A stretch of DNA of 64,000 bases from Piscinibacter aquaticus (lineage in GTDB: Bacteria > Pseudomonadota > Gammaproteobacteria > Burkholderiales > Burkholderiaceae_C): positions 2,356,001 through 2,420,000 of the forward strand of contig VOPW01000001.1 in NCBI GenBank assembly GCA_007994965.1. Direction: 5' to 3'. Position 1 is the first letter of the stretch. Every line of letters starts with the position of its first letter. The position numbers and the translations under genes were made by a program. The notes beneath the pieces are model-generated. The model worked only from the letters and a program-made list of their open reading frames with translations. It had not been told where the DNA came from and searched no databases. Below are positions 1 to 9,507 of the stretch, piece after piece.

Positions 1-1364
1 GTCACGCGCCGCACCGGGTGCACGATCTCGCCCATCGCCGTGCCTGCCTCGTTGACGAGCCGGCTGCCGCCGTCCACGGCTTCGACCGAAGCGGCGATCA
101 TGCCCTTGATCTCGCGCGCCGCGTCGGCGCTGCGCTGGGCCAGCGTGCGAACCTCGCCGGCCACGACAGCGAACCCGCGGCCTTGTTCGCCGGCACGCGC
201 CGCTTCCACCGCAGCGTTCAGCGCGAGGATGTTGGTCTGGAACGCAATGCCGTCGATCACGCCGATGATCTCGGCCACCTTCTTGCTCGAGGCACTGATC
301 GAGTCCATCGTGGCGACCACTTGGCCGACCACGTTGCCGCCCTTGGCCGCCGCGTCGCTGGCGCTGGCGGCGAGCTGGCTGGCCGGCGCGCGTTCTCGGC
401 GCTCTGCCGCACCGTGCTGGTCAGTTCTTCCATCGACGCCGCGGTCTGCTGCAGGTTCGACGACTGCTGCTCGGTCCGGGAACTCAGGTCCTGGTTGCCG
501 CTGGCGATCTGGCTGCTGGCGGTCGACACGCTGTCGACGCCGGCGCGGATCGTGCCGACCACGTCGCGCAGGCTGGCCGTCATTCGCTGCATCGCGAACA
601 TCAGGCTGGTGGTATCGCCGGGCTTGACGGCAACGTGCGTGTCCAGGCGCCCTTCGGCAATGCGGTTGGCCACCTCCGCCGCGGCAGCAGGTTCGCCGCC
701 GAGCTGACCGAGCACCGAGCGGCTGAGCAACAGGCCGAGGCCGCCGGCGACCAGGATCGCCAGAGCCAGGCCGCCGAGCAGCACGGCGGTGCGCGTGGCG
801 CGGGTGTCCTCGGCCTGCGCCGCGCGCACGACCAGCAGCGCACCCTCGGCGTCCATGAACTCCTTGTGCGTGGCGCGGAATCCGTCCATCGCGGCCTTGT
901 CGCGGCCCTTGGTGAACTCGGCGACGAGCTGCTCCATGCTGCCGCTGCCGCTCTTGATGTCGCGCCGCAGCTTGATGAAATGCGCGGCGACTGCTTCGAA
1001 CTCGTCGTGCCGCGACTTCATCTGGTCCAGGCGCTTCTGCTGCTCGGGATTGTCGGCCGTCAGCGTCTTGAGCTCGGCCCAGGTCTTGTCGAAACTCGCC
1101 ATGCCCGCCTTCCAGGGGTCGAGAAAGGCCTCGTCGCCGGCCACCAGGAAGCCGCGCGCGCCGGTTTCCATGTTCACCATCGACAGCACCGCGTCCTCGC
1201 CCAGCGAGAGCACCTTGTGCGTGTGGTTGTTCCAGCGCTCGGCCTCGGCCAAGGCTGCGGTTGCCGGCCATGACCACGACGACCACCAGCACGAAGATGC
1301 CGATGATCGAAGCGAAGACGATGCCCAGCCGGCGGCCGAGCGTGAGACGGTTGAAGGCTTGCAT
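1..1364 (-). CDS. Methyl-accepting chemotaxis protein (C-terminus outside window)
   Basis: Inner-membrane chemoreceptor that signals to CheA/CheW. Read on the minus strand it starts with ATG at 1364, then has a first membrane helix (FVLVVVVMAG), a four-helix-bundle type periplasmic sensor of about 150 residues, a second helix ([15 protein letters not shown]), a HAMP region ([16 protein letters not shown]) and the start of the signalling domain ([20 protein letters not shown]). The conserved hairpin sequence ([18 protein letters not shown]) reads across about 180-290. Two indels break the frame, near 1257 and near 383; restoring CCTGG at the first and CCAGG at the second repairs it. cheW lies directly upstream on the same strand, so the two probably share a transcript. 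The ligand cannot be inferred. Confidence 0.9.
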   Translation of the reverse strand, partial: MQAFNRLTLGRRLGIVFASIIGIFVLVVVVVMAGNRSLGRGRALEQPHAQGALAGRGRGAVDGEHGNRRARLPGGRRRGLSRPLEGGHGEFRQDLGRAQDADGRQSRAAEAPGPDEVAARRVRSSRRAFHQAAARHQERQRQHGAARRRVHQGPRQGRDGRIPRHAQGVHGRRGCAAGRARGAGRGHPRHAHRRAARRPGSGDPGRRRPRPVAQPLGARSARRRTCCRGGGGQPHCRRAPGHARCRQARRYHQPDVRDAANDGQPARRGRHDPRRRRQRVDRQQPDRQRQPGPEFPDRAAVVEPAADRGVDGRTDQHGAAERRERAPASQLAASASDAAAKGGNVVGQVVATMDSISASSKKVAEIIGVIDGIAFQTNILALNAAVEAARAGEQGRGFAVVAGEVRTLAQRSADAAREIKGMIAASVEAVDGGSRLVNEAGTAMGEIVHPVRRV

Positions 1365-1382
1365 GGTGGGTACTTCGAGTAG

Positions 1383-1399
1383 TGACCGGCGGCCGGTCA
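1383..1399. repeat. Intercistronic palindrome between cheW and the chemoreceptor gene
   Basis: TGACCGGCGGCCGGTCA is a perfect palindrome around one central base. It overlaps the cheW stop codon and lies 19 bases before the receptor start. As RNA it can fold with a 6-bp stem (TGACCG/CGGTCA) and a 5-base loop. It could protect or separate the cistrons; no T-run is present, so a full terminator is unlikely. Confidence 0.4.
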
Positions 1400-1973
1400 G
1401 GCGTCGAGCAGGCCGAGGTCGGCTCCGCTCATGAGGGTTTCGATGTCGGTGACGATCAGCAGGCGTTCGGCCTCGCCCTGCTGCAGCGTCGCCACGCCGA
1501 GGATGTGTTCGCACGGCACCGAGGCGTTGAATGCCGGCGCCGGCTTGATGCTGTCGGGCGGCAGTTCGAGCACGTCGGACACCGCATCGACAACGGCGCC
1601 GACCACCTTGTCGCGAACGTTGAGCACCACGACCACCGTGCTGCCGTCGTAGCCGGCGCCGGCCGGCCGAAGCGCAGCCGCAGGTCGACGATCGGCACGA
1701 TCACGCCACGCAGGTTGACCACGCCCCTGATGAACGAGGGCGCACCGGCGATGCGCGTCGGCGGCTCGAAGGAGCGGATCTCCTGCACGCGCAGGATGTC
1801 GATGCCGTACTCCTCCTCGCCGAGACGGAAGATCAGGCACTCGCGCGGCAGCGCCCGAGCGCGCTCGGCGGCGCGCGACGCGAGGGGCATGGATGAGCCC
1901 GGCAACGGTTCGGGCAGTTCGGGGGCCTCGCAGGTGGGGCCGGCAACCTGGCTTCGGCAACGCTCAGCGACAT
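1397..1973 (-). CDS. cheW: Chemotaxis coupling protein CheW
   Basis: Cytoplasmic adaptor linking chemoreceptors to CheA. The CheW fold is clear: [19 protein letters not shown], then [18 protein letters not shown], later [22 protein letters not shown] and a C-terminus ending in [10 protein letters not shown] and LLDA. The ATG at 1973 ([10 protein letters not shown]) is chosen because it sits about 25 bases below the FliA-type promoter; it needs one frame repair near 1940. An in-frame TTG at 1905 or ATG at 1890 would avoid that repair. A second break near 1663 is fixed by restoring CCWGG in GGCCGGCC. It is immediately upstream of a chemoreceptor on the same strand, a common pairing for dedicated receptor-coupler units. 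Confidence 0.88.
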
Positions 1974-2004
1974 TCTTGCGGCGATGACAGCATGTGACGC
2001 TTGC

Positions 2005-2032
2005 TTATCGGCGCGCTTCACTGACTTCTTGA
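2005..2032 (-). promoter_or_regulatory. FliA (sigma-28) type promoter for cheW-mcp
   Basis: On the minus strand GCCGATAA (2012 to 2005) matches the flagellar sigma-28 -10 consensus exactly. TCAAGAAG (2032 to 2025) is a partial match to the TAAAGTTT -35, with a 12-base spacer instead of the usual 11. Transcription would start about 25 bases before the chosen cheW ATG. This fits the known control of chemotaxis genes by FliA. Confidence 0.65.
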
Positions 2033-2129
2033 TCGCGAAGCGCGTGAATTGCACCGCACATCCCGCGCCTCGACTTCGGGCTCCCGCGGCCCAGAAAGGC
2101 CGCTCACCCGGGGCACGGATAATCCCCGC

Positions 2130-3152
2130 ATGCGTGTCTTCCGCGGCTTCCACCATCCCGGCATCGCCCCCGCCTGTGCACTGACCATCGGCAACTTCGA
2201 CGGCGTGCACCGCGGCCACCGAACCATGCTGGCGCTGCTGCGCAGCGAGGCCCAGCACCGCGGCCTGCCCTCCTGCGTGATGACCTTCGAGCCGCACCCG
2301 CGCGACTATTTCGCCACGGTGACGGGCAAGCCCGAGCTGGCGCCGGCACGCATCGCGACGCTGCGCGACAAGCTCGCGGAGCTGGAGCGCTGCGGCATCG
2401 ATCAGGTCGTGGTGCTGCGCTTCGATGCGCGCTTCGCCGCGCAATCGCCGCAGGCCTTCGTCGACGACGTGCTCGTCAAGGGCCTGGGCGCGAAGTACGT
2501 GCTGGTCGGTGACGACTTCCGCTTCGGCGCGAAGCGCGCCGGCGACTACGCGATGCTCGATGCGGCCGGCCGGGCGGCCGGCTTCGACGTGGCGCGCATG
2601 ATGAGCTACGAGGTGCATGGCGAGCGGGTGTCGAGCTCGGCCGTGCGCGAAGCGCTGGCCGCCGGCGACATGGAGCGCGCCGCCACGCTGCTCGGCCGGC
2701 CCTACAGCCTCTCGGGCCACGTGGTGCATGGCCGCAAGCTGGGGCGACAGCTGGGCCAGAGCGTCGATGGTCGCGCCGACGGCTTCCGCACCCTGAACCT
2801 GCGCTTCTCGCACCCCAAGCCCGCTGCGCTGGGCATCTTCGCCGTGCGCACCCATGGCCTCGCCGACACGCCGCTCGACGGCGTCGCCAGCCTCGGCCGC
2901 CGGCCCACGGTGGACGACAGCGGCCGCGTGCTGCTCGAGGTGCACTGCCTGGACTGGCCGGCCGCCCTGGGGCGCGAAGGGGGCTACGGTAAAATCGTGC
3001 GCGTGGAACTGCTGCACAAACTGCGCGACGAAGCCCGCTACGACACGCTGGAGGCGTTGACCGCCGCCATCGGCCAGGACGTCGACGACGCGCGGGCCTT
3101 CCTCGCCGCGCACGCGGCGCAGCGTCGCCAGACCACGCGCGACCGAATTTAG
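2130..3152 (+). CDS. ribF: Bifunctional riboflavin kinase / FAD synthetase
   Basis: Makes FMN from riboflavin and FAD from FMN, in the cytosol. The N-terminal adenylyltransferase domain shows the nucleotidyl-transfer motif [16 protein letters not shown] at about residues 20-35 and later VGDDFRFG. The C-terminal flavokinase domain has GRKLGRQLG and LLHKLRDE. At about 340 residues it has the usual length and is one of the few genes without a frame break. The ATG at 2130 ([11 protein letters not shown]) is chosen because family members begin just before this motif; an earlier start at 2049 would add 27 unconserved residues. In the flavokinase loop about ten residues ([10 protein letters not shown]) separate LGRQLG from RTLNLRF, where E. 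coli-type proteins read LGFPTANI directly. The next genes are ileS and lspA, the typical proteobacterial order. Confidence 0.96.
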   Translation: MRVFRGFHHPGIAPACALTIGNFDGVHRGHRTMLALLRSEAQHRGLPSCVMTFEPHPRDYFATVTGKPELAPARIATLRDKLAELERCGIDQVVVLRFDARFAAQSPQAFVDDVLVKGLGAKYVLVGDDFRFGAKRAGDYAMLDAAGRAAGFDVARMMSYEVHGERVSSSAVREALAAGDMERAATLLGRPYSLSGHVVHGRKLGRQLGQSVDGRADGFRTLNLRFSHPKPAALGIFAVRTHGLADTPLDGVASLGRRPTVDDSGRVLLEVHCLDWPAALGREGGYGKIVRVELLHKLRDEARYDTLEALTAAIGQDVDDARAFLAAHAAQRRQTTRDRI

Positions 3153-3175
3153 CGATCGCCAGCCACCGCGATCGC
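3152..3175 (+). terminator. Hairpin between ribF and ileS
   Basis: Two copies of GCGATCGC (3152-3159 and 3168-3175) flank an 8-base loop and can pair as a stem. There is no T-run. It may be a weak terminator or processing site between ribF and ileS; each copy is also self-palindromic, so this could be incidental. Confidence 0.35.
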
Positions 3176-3237
3176 CGGCGCCACCGCGCGCCGCCCTCCC
3201 ACCTTCCGGCGCGCCGCCCGCGGCGCTCGAGGCTGCC

Positions 3238-6083
3238 ATGACCGATACCGCTTCCGTCGCCCCCGTCGACTACCGCGCGACGCTGAACCTGCCCGACACG
3301 CCCTTCCCGATGCGCGGCGATCTCGCCAAGCGCGAGCCCGCCTGGGTCAAGGAGTGGGACGAACAAGGCATCTACAAGAAGCTGCGCGATGCGCGCCACG
3401 GCGCGCCCCTCTTCGTGCTGCACGACGGCCCGCCCTATGCCAACGGCGCGATCCACATGGGCCACGCCGTCAACAAGGTGCTCAAGGACATGATCGTCAA
3501 GGCGCGCCAGCTCAAGGGCTTCGACGCGCAGTACGTTCCCGGCTGGGACTGCCACGGCCTGCCGATCGAGAACGCGATCGAGAAGAAGCACGGCCGCAAC
3601 CTCAGCCGCGACGACATGCAGGCGAAGAGCCGCGCCTACGCCACCGAGCAGATCGCGCTGCAGATGGCCGACTTCAAGCGCCTGGGCGTGCTCGGTGACT
3701 GGGCCGACCGCTACGCGACCATGGACCCGGCCAACGAGGCCGGCGAGATCCGCGCCTTCAAGCGCGTGATCGAGCGCGGCTTCGTCTATCGCGGCCTCAA
3801 GCCCGTCTACTGGTGCTTCGACTGCGGCTCGTCGCTCGCCGAATTCGAGATCGAGTACGCCGACAAGAAGAGCCAGACGCTGGATGTCGGCTTCCTGTGT
3901 GCCGAGCCCGACCGCCGGCCAGCGCCTTCGGCCTGACGAAGCTGGCCAAGGATGCCTTCGCGGTGATTTGGACCACCACCGCGTGGACGATCCCCGCCAA
4001 CCGGGCGCTGAACCTCAATCCGTCGCTCGAGTATTCGCTGGTCGACACCGAGCGCGGCCTGCTCGTGCTGGCCGCCTCGCTGGTCGAGAAGTGCATGGTG
4101 CGCTTCGGGCTGACCGGCAGTGCTCGCCACCGTGACCGGCGAGAAGCTTGGCGGCATCCACTTCCGCCACCCGCTCGCGCACGTGGATGCCGGCTACGAC
4201 CGCCTCAGCCCGGTTTACCTCGCCGACTACGCCACCGCCGAAGACGGCACCGGCATCGTGCACAGCTCGCCGGCCTACGGCCTGGACGACTTCAACTCCT
4301 GCGTGCAGCACGGGATGAAGTACGACGACATCCTCAACCCGGTGCAGGGCAACGGCAGCTATGCGGCCGACTTCCCGCTGTTCGGCGGACAGAACATCTG
4401 GAAGGTGGTGCCGGTGATCATCGACGCGCTGAAGAGCGCCGGGCGGCTGTTCGCCACCGAGACGATCACGCACAGCTATCCGCACTGCTGGCGCCACAAG
4501 AGCCCGGTGATCTACCGCGCCGCGGCGCAGTGGTTCATCCGCATGGATGCGGGCGAAGGCGTGTTCACCAAGGACAAGGCGCCGCGCACGCTGCGCCAGC
4601 TGGCGCTGGACGCGATCGACCAGACCGGCTTCTTCCCGGAGAACGGCCGCGCCCGGCTGCGCGACATGATCGCCAACCGGCCCGACTGGTGCATCTCGCG
4701 CCAGCGCAGCTGGGGCGTGCCGCTGCCCTTCTTCCTGCACAAGGACACGGGTGAGCTGCACCCGCGCACGATGGAGATCATCGACCAGGCCGCCGACATC
4801 GTCGAGAAGGGCGGCATCGAGGCCTGGAGCCGTGCGACGGCCGAAGAGATCCTCGGCGCCGAGGACGCGCGGCACTACACCAAGAGCAGCGACATCCTCG
4901 AGGTGTGGTTCGACTCCGGCTCGACCTTCTGGCACGTGCTGCGCGGCCAGCACCCGGAAGGGTTCCACTCGCAAGGCCCCGAGGCCGACCTCTACCTCGA
5001 AGGCCATGACCAGCACCGCGGCTGGTTCCACAGCTCGCTGCTGCTGGCCTGCGCCCTCTTCGACCGCGCGCCCTATCGCGGCCTGCTGACCCACGGCTTC
5101 ACGGTGGACAGCCAGGGCCGCAAGATGAGCAAGAGCCTGGGCAACGGCATCGAGCCGCAGAAGGTGAGCTCGTCGCTCGGCGCCGAGATCATCCGCCTGT
5201 GGGTGGCGGCCTCCGACTATTCGGGCGACATCGCCGGCGACGACAAGATCCTCGCCCGCGTGGTCGATGCCTACAGGCGCATCCGCAACACGCTTCGCTT
5301 CCTGCTGGCCAATACCAGCGACTTCGATCCCGCGACGCACGCCGTGAACGCGGATCAGCTGTTCGAGATCGACCGCTGGGCGCTGTCGCGCGCGGCGCAG
5401 TTCCAGGCCGAGGTGCTCGCGCACTACGAGGTCTACGAGTTCCACCCGGTGGTGGCCAAGCTGCAGGTCTTCTGCTCGGAAGATCTCGGCGCCTTCTACC
5501 TCGACGTGCTGAAGGATCGCCTCTACACCACCGCGCCGGGCTCGCTGGCACGCCGCTCGGCGCAGACCGCGCTGTGGCAGATCACCCATGCGATGCTGCG
5601 CTGGATGGCGCCCTTCCTCAGCTTCACCGCCGAGGAAGCGTGGAAGGTGTTCGCGCCGGAGGCTTCGGCCTCGATCTTCACCGAGACCTACTGGAAGTTC
5701 GATCAACCCGACGAGGCGCTGCTGGCCAAGTGGGCGCGCATCCGCGAGATCCGCGACCGGCCAACAAGGAGATCGAGGCGGTGCGCACCGAGGGCAAGGT
5801 GGGCTCGTCGCTGCAGGCCAACCTGACGATCGCTGCGCCGGCCGCCGACCATGCGCTGCTCGCGTCGCTGGGCGATGACCTGCGCTTCGTCACGATCACC
5901 TCGGTGGTGTCACTCGCACTCGCCGACGAACTCGCGGTGCAGGTCACGCCCTCGGGCGCCACCAAGTGCGAGCGCTGCTGGCACTGGCGCGACGACGTCG
6001 GCCACGATCCGGCGCATCCGACGATCTGCGGCCGCTGCACCAGCAACCTGCACGGCGCGGGTGAAGCGCGCAAGGTGGCCTGA
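3238..6083 (+). CDS. ileS: Isoleucine--tRNA ligase (three frame breaks, probably sequencing errors)
   Basis: Class I aminoacyl-tRNA synthetase charging tRNA-Ile, essential in the cytosol. The HIGH signature appears as HMGH within [14 protein letters not shown], near residue 75. The editing domain follows, the KMSKS loop is intact as [12 protein letters not shown], and the C-terminal zinc site reads CERCWHW then CGRC. The length of about 950 residues is typical. The frame breaks near 3912, 4118 and 5758. Restoring CCWGG at CGCCGGCC and GACCGGCC repairs the first and third; the second needs two bases, for example CCAGG in place of CAG. The gene is essential and all motifs survive, so I treat it as intact. 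lspA follows after 2 bases, suggesting co-transcription. Confidence 0.95.
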
Positions 6084-6085
6084 CG

Positions 6086-6574
6086 ATGTCGTCGAAATCC
6101 TCGGGCTCCTCGCTGCTGCCCTGGCTCGGCATCGCGCTGGCGATCATCCTGCTCGACCAGTTCACCAAGACGCTGATCCTCGGCTACTTCCAGCTCGGCG
6201 ACAGCCGCACCGTCACCTCGTTCTTCAACGTCGTGCGCGTGCACAACACCGGCGCGGCCTTCTCGTTCCTCGCCGGCGCGTCGGGCTGGCAGCGCTGGTT
6301 CTTCATCGGGCTGGGCTTCGTCGCCGCGGTGTTCATCGTCTGGATGCTGCGCAGCCATGGCGGCCAGCGCATGTTCTCCTGGGCGCTGTCGCTGATCCTC
6401 GGCGGCGCACTGGGCAACGTGCTCGACCGCATGCTGCATGGCTACGTGGTCGACTTCATCCAGGTGCACTACGGCGGCTGGTATTTCCCGTCGTTCAACA
6501 TCGCCGACAGCGCCATCACCATCGGCGCGGCCTTGCTGATCCTTGACGAAATCCTGCGCGTGCGGCGCAGCTAG
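6086..6574 (+). CDS. lspA: Lipoprotein signal peptidase (signal peptidase II)
   Basis: Inner-membrane aspartic protease that removes the signal peptide of prolipoproteins after diacylglyceryl transfer. The 162-residue protein has four predicted membrane helices. The two catalytic-aspartate motifs are visible: [10 protein letters not shown] and [11 protein letters not shown]. The motif [13 protein letters not shown] is also conserved. It begins 2 bases after the ileS stop, the standard ileS-lspA arrangement. There is no frame break. Confidence 0.97.
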   Translation: MSSKSSGSSLLPWLGIALAIILLDQFTKTLILGYFQLGDSRTVTSFFNVVRVHNTGAAFSFLAGASGWQRWFFIGLGFVAAVFIVWMLRSHGGQRMFSWALSLILGGALGNVLDRMLHGYVVDFIQVHYGGWYFPSFNIADSAITIGAALLILDEILRVRRS

Positions 6575-6592
6575 CGAGGTACGCTTCGCGCC

Positions 6593-8285
6593 ATGCTGAT
6601 CGAGACCCTCGGCGCGGCGCGCGACCTGGGCCGGCTCAACGAGATCGCCGGCGTCTTCATCCGCCATGGCTTCGGCGATGCGGTGCGCCGGCTCGGGCTG
6701 GCCGATGCGCTCGAGAAGGCCGGCCACGTGCTGCACAGGGACCACGCCGCCGACTGGCCCGGCTCGATCCACCCGTGCAGGTCCGCCCGGCGATGGAGGA
6801 ACTCGGCCCCACCTTCGTCAAGCTCGGCCAGATCCTCGCCGGCCGTGCCGATCTCTTCGGCCCCGACTGGATCGCCGAGTTCTCGCGCCTGCACAGCCGG
6901 TACCGGCCGTGCCGCTGGACGATCTTCGAACCCAGCTGCGTGAAGACCTGGGCGACGAGCCCGAGGCGATCTTCGAGCGCTTCGATGCCGAGCCTCTGGC
7001 CGCGGCATCGATCGCGCAGGTGCACCGCGCGAAGCTGAAGAGCGGCGAAGAGGTGGTGGTGAAGATCCGCCGCCCGGGGATCCGCGAGATCGTCGAGGCC
7101 GACCTGCGCCTGCTCGACCGCCTCGCCGCGATGGCCGAGAGCGAGCTGCCGGCGCTGCAGCCCTACCGGCCGCGGCAGCTGGTGCGCGAACTCGCGCTCG
7201 CTGCAGCGCGAGATGGACCTCGCCGCCGAGTGCCACAACGCCGAGCGCATCGCCACCAACATGGCGGTCTTCCCGCACGTGCTGATCCCACAGGTGCACT
7301 GGGCGCACACCAGCGAGCGCGTCAACGTGCAGGCCTTCGTCGACGGGATACCGGGCAGCGATCTCGAGCGCGTCAGCGCCGAGGGGCTCGATCGCCCGCT
7401 GCTCGCCCGCCGCGGCGCGCAGGCGGTGCTGAAGATGATCGTGGAAGACGGCTTCTTCCATGCCGACCCGCACCCCGGCAACGTCTTCTACCTGGGCGGC
7501 AACCGCCCGGCCTTCATCGATTTCGGCATGGTGGGCCGGCTCACCGCGCGGCGCCGCGAGGAGCTGCTGTCGCTGCTGCTCGGCCTGGTGCAGCGCGAGC
7601 CGCAGGCGGTGGCCGACGTGCTGCTCGACTGGGCCGGCGACGGCCACGGCGCCAACCTCGATCAGCTCGAAGGCGAGATCGAGGCCTTCGTCGACCAGTA
7701 CCACGGCACGCCGCTGGCCGACCTGCACCTCGGCCAGATGCTCGCCGACGTGACGACCATCCTGCGCGAGCACCGCCTCGCCCTGCCCTCCGATCTGGCG
7801 CTGCTGATCAAGGCCTTCATCTCCCTCGAAGGCATGGGGCGCGGCCTCGACCCGGGCTTCCACATGGCCACCGAGGCACTGCCGATGCTGCGCCAGTGCT
7901 GCGCGCGCGCTACAAGCCGCGGGCGATCGGCCAGCGCGCGTGGAACACGCTGCGCGGCGCGCTGGCGATGGCGGAGCGGCTGCCGCACGACGTGTCGCGC
8001 GCGCTGCGCAACCTGCGCCGCGGGCGCATGCAGCTGCACATCGATCTCGCACACCTCAAGCGCGTCGGCGACCAGCTCGACCGCGCCGCGAACCGCCTCG
8101 CGCTGGCGCTGGTGATCTCGGCGCTGATCATCGGCTCGTCGATCGTGATGACGGTGCCGGGCGGGCCCACGCTGTTCGGCCTGCCCGCCTTCGGCTTCCT
8201 CGGCTTCTGCGGCGCGGCGCTCGGCGGCGTGTGGCTGGTGCGCTCGATCTGGCGCAGCACGCATCGCCGCGGCGACGACGAGTGA
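6593..8285 (+). CDS. ubiB: UbiB-family ubiquinone biosynthesis protein (four frame breaks)
   Basis: Member of the ABC1/ADCK/UbiB atypical kinase-like family required for ubiquinone synthesis, membrane-associated. Visible features are the KxGQ-region helix (LGPTFVKLGQILAGR), the nucleotide-binding stretch AAASIAQVHRAKL with VVKIRRPG, the catalytic-loop-like EDGFFHADPHPGN, and FIDFGMVG. Two C-terminal membrane helices end the protein, at about 560 residues. The frame breaks near 6775, 6897, 7200 and 7905. At 6897 and 7905 restoring CCAGG gives SQVPAVP and RQVLRARYK, both family-like. ATG 6593 starts 18 bases after lspA. The gene is presumed functional. Confidence 0.9.
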
Positions 8286-8310
8286 TCGCCGCCTGAGCAT
8301 CGTCCGGGCG

Positions 8311-8328
8311 GCGCCCGACCTAGGGCGC
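8311..8328 (+). terminator. Putative terminator after ubiB
   Basis: GCGCCC (8311-8316), loop GACCTA, GGGCGC (8323-8328): a perfect 6-bp GC stem 25 bases after the ubiB stop. No T-run follows. It separates ubiB from the DUF2189 gene. Confidence 0.4.
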
Positions 8329-8370
8329 GCCCGCTTGTGCGCGCCGCGGCGGCGCGGCTCAATTCGTGGC

Positions 8371-9155
8371 ATGGAAGAGAGCACCGCGCCGAGCGCCACC
8401 GAGTCCATCCTCGACCTGCCGCTGCGAACGCTGCGCGCCGACGACCCGCTGCGCTGGCTGGGCCGCGGCTGGGCCGACTTCGTGCGCGCGCCGGGCATCG
8501 GCCTGTTCTACGGCGGCTGCTTTGCGGTGATGGGCTGGGTGCTGCTGTGGACCTACCGCGCCGCGCCCGCCTGGGTGCTGGCGCTGTCGGCGGGCTTCCT
8601 GCTGATGGGACCGTTCCTCTGTCTGGGCCTGTACGACGCCAGCCGCAAGCTCGAGCGCGGCGAGAAGCCCGACCTCGGCGATTCGCTGCTCGCCGGCAGT
8701 CGCGCGCCGGCACGATGGCGATCTTCGGCGGCGTTCTGCTGATCCTCGAGATGATCTGGGGCCGCGCCTCGCTGATCGTCTTCGCGGTCAGCTTCGACGG
8801 CATGCCCGACTTCAAGGGTTCGCTGCTCGCGCTGCTCGACCCCGAGAACCTCGGCTTCATCGCCGCCTACCTCGGCGTCGGCGCGGTCTTCGCCGGGCTG
8901 ATCTTCGCCATCAGCGTGGTCTCGATCCCGATGATCCTCGATCGCTCGGTGGATGCCGTCAGCGCCGGGCTGACCAGCCTGCGGCTGTGCCTCACCCAGC
9001 CCTGGGTGATGCTGATCTGGGGCGCCCTGATCACGCTGCTCGTCGTGCTGGCGATGCTGCCGGGCTTCCTCGGCCTGCTCATCGCCGGGCCCGTGCTCGG
9101 CCATGCGTCGTGGCATGCCTACCGCGGCGCGGTGGGCGGGCCGGTGGGCGAGTAA
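8371..9155 (+). CDS. DUF2189-family integral membrane protein
   Basis: Unknown function. After a short cytosolic segment (LRADDPLRWLGRGWADF) there are about six hydrophobic helices, including GLFYGGCFAVMGWVLLWTY, SLIVFAVSF, AAYLGVGAVFAGLIFAISVV and LIWGALITLLVVLAMLPGFLGL. The pattern of a tryptophan-containing lead-in (WLGRGWADF) followed by LGLYDASRKLERGE and SVVSIPMILDR is typical of DUF2189 proteins. Length is about 260 residues. One frame break near 8715 is repaired by restoring CCWGG at GCGCCGGCACG, giving RAPGTMAIFGG. ATG 8371 is chosen over the upstream in-frame start because it opens directly before the conserved region. Confidence 0.75.
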
Positions 9156-9161
9156 CACCGC

Positions 9162-9190
9162 TCGTCATCGGCGTCACGCCTCCGTAGAAT
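9162..9190 (+). promoter_or_regulatory. Putative sigma-70 promoter of the small protein gene
   Basis: TCGTCA (9162-9167), a 17-base spacer, and TAGAAT (9185-9190) give four and five matches to the -35 and -10 consensus. A purine-rich ribosome binding stretch (CGGAGACGACC) precedes the ATG at 9222. The site lies just after the upstream gene's stop codon. Confidence 0.5.
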
Positions 9191-9221
9191 ACGTGTTGTT
9201 ACAAACACGACGGAGACGACC

Positions 9222-9413
9222 ATGAACGACCAGATGCCCGTGCGTGCCTACAAGGAGTCGCGCATCGAGGATGAACCCATCCTCGGCCCGGTGCTCGCGC
9301 TGCCCGACGGCCGCATCCAGCCGCTGACCTGGCTGGAGCGCCTGCTGGTCAGGCTGCACCTGACCGATGCGAAGGCGCTGGAGGCGCGCTACTGGAAGCC
9401 TGCCAGCGCGTGA
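9222..9413 (+). CDS. Small conserved-looking protein of unknown function, 63 aa
   Basis: I do not recognise the family. The product is 63 residues, soluble and mixed in charge, with an extended N-terminus (MPVRAYKESRIEDEPILG) and a likely helix (LTWLERLLVRLHLTDAKALE). It has its own plausible promoter, a GGAG-type ribosome binding site 8 bases before ATG, codon use like its neighbours, and a strong terminator directly after. That context supports a real, separately transcribed gene. Confidence 0.65.
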   Translation: MNDQMPVRAYKESRIEDEPILGPVLALPDGRIQPLTWLERLLVRLHLTDAKALEARYWKPASA

Positions 9414-9420
9414 ATGACAG

Positions 9421-9459
9421 CCCCTCGGCCGGCGATGGTGTCGGCCGGTCCCCGAGGGG
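9421..9459 (+). terminator. Terminator after the 63-aa gene
   Basis: CCCCTCGG (9421-9428) pairs with CCGAGGGG (9452-9459), and inside it CCGGC pairs with GCCGG, making a long two-part stem 8 bases after the stop codon. It lies between convergent genes and could act in both directions. Confidence 0.65.
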
Positions 9460-9492
9460 ATGCGGGCCGGCTTGGGAGCGGCTCGGCGCTCG

Positions 9493-9507
9493 GCCCGCGA
9501 AGCGGGC
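9493..9507 (-). terminator. Short hairpin at the end of the quinone oxidoreductase gene
   Basis: GCCCGC (9493-9498), loop GAA, GCGGGC (9502-9507): a perfect 6-bp stem directly after the minus-strand TAG stop codon. Confidence 0.5.

Noticed and set aside
3152-3175. GCGATCGC repeats as a cyanobacterial HIP1-like element
   Set aside because: Only two adjacent copies are seen; this is more simply a hairpin or chance in GC-rich DNA.
1833-3239. Long minus-strand open frame opposite ribF
   Set aside because: It is the antisense shadow of ribF in GC-rich DNA: no family resemblance, Arg/Ala/His-rich composition typical of wrong-frame reading, and ribF itself is unmistakable.
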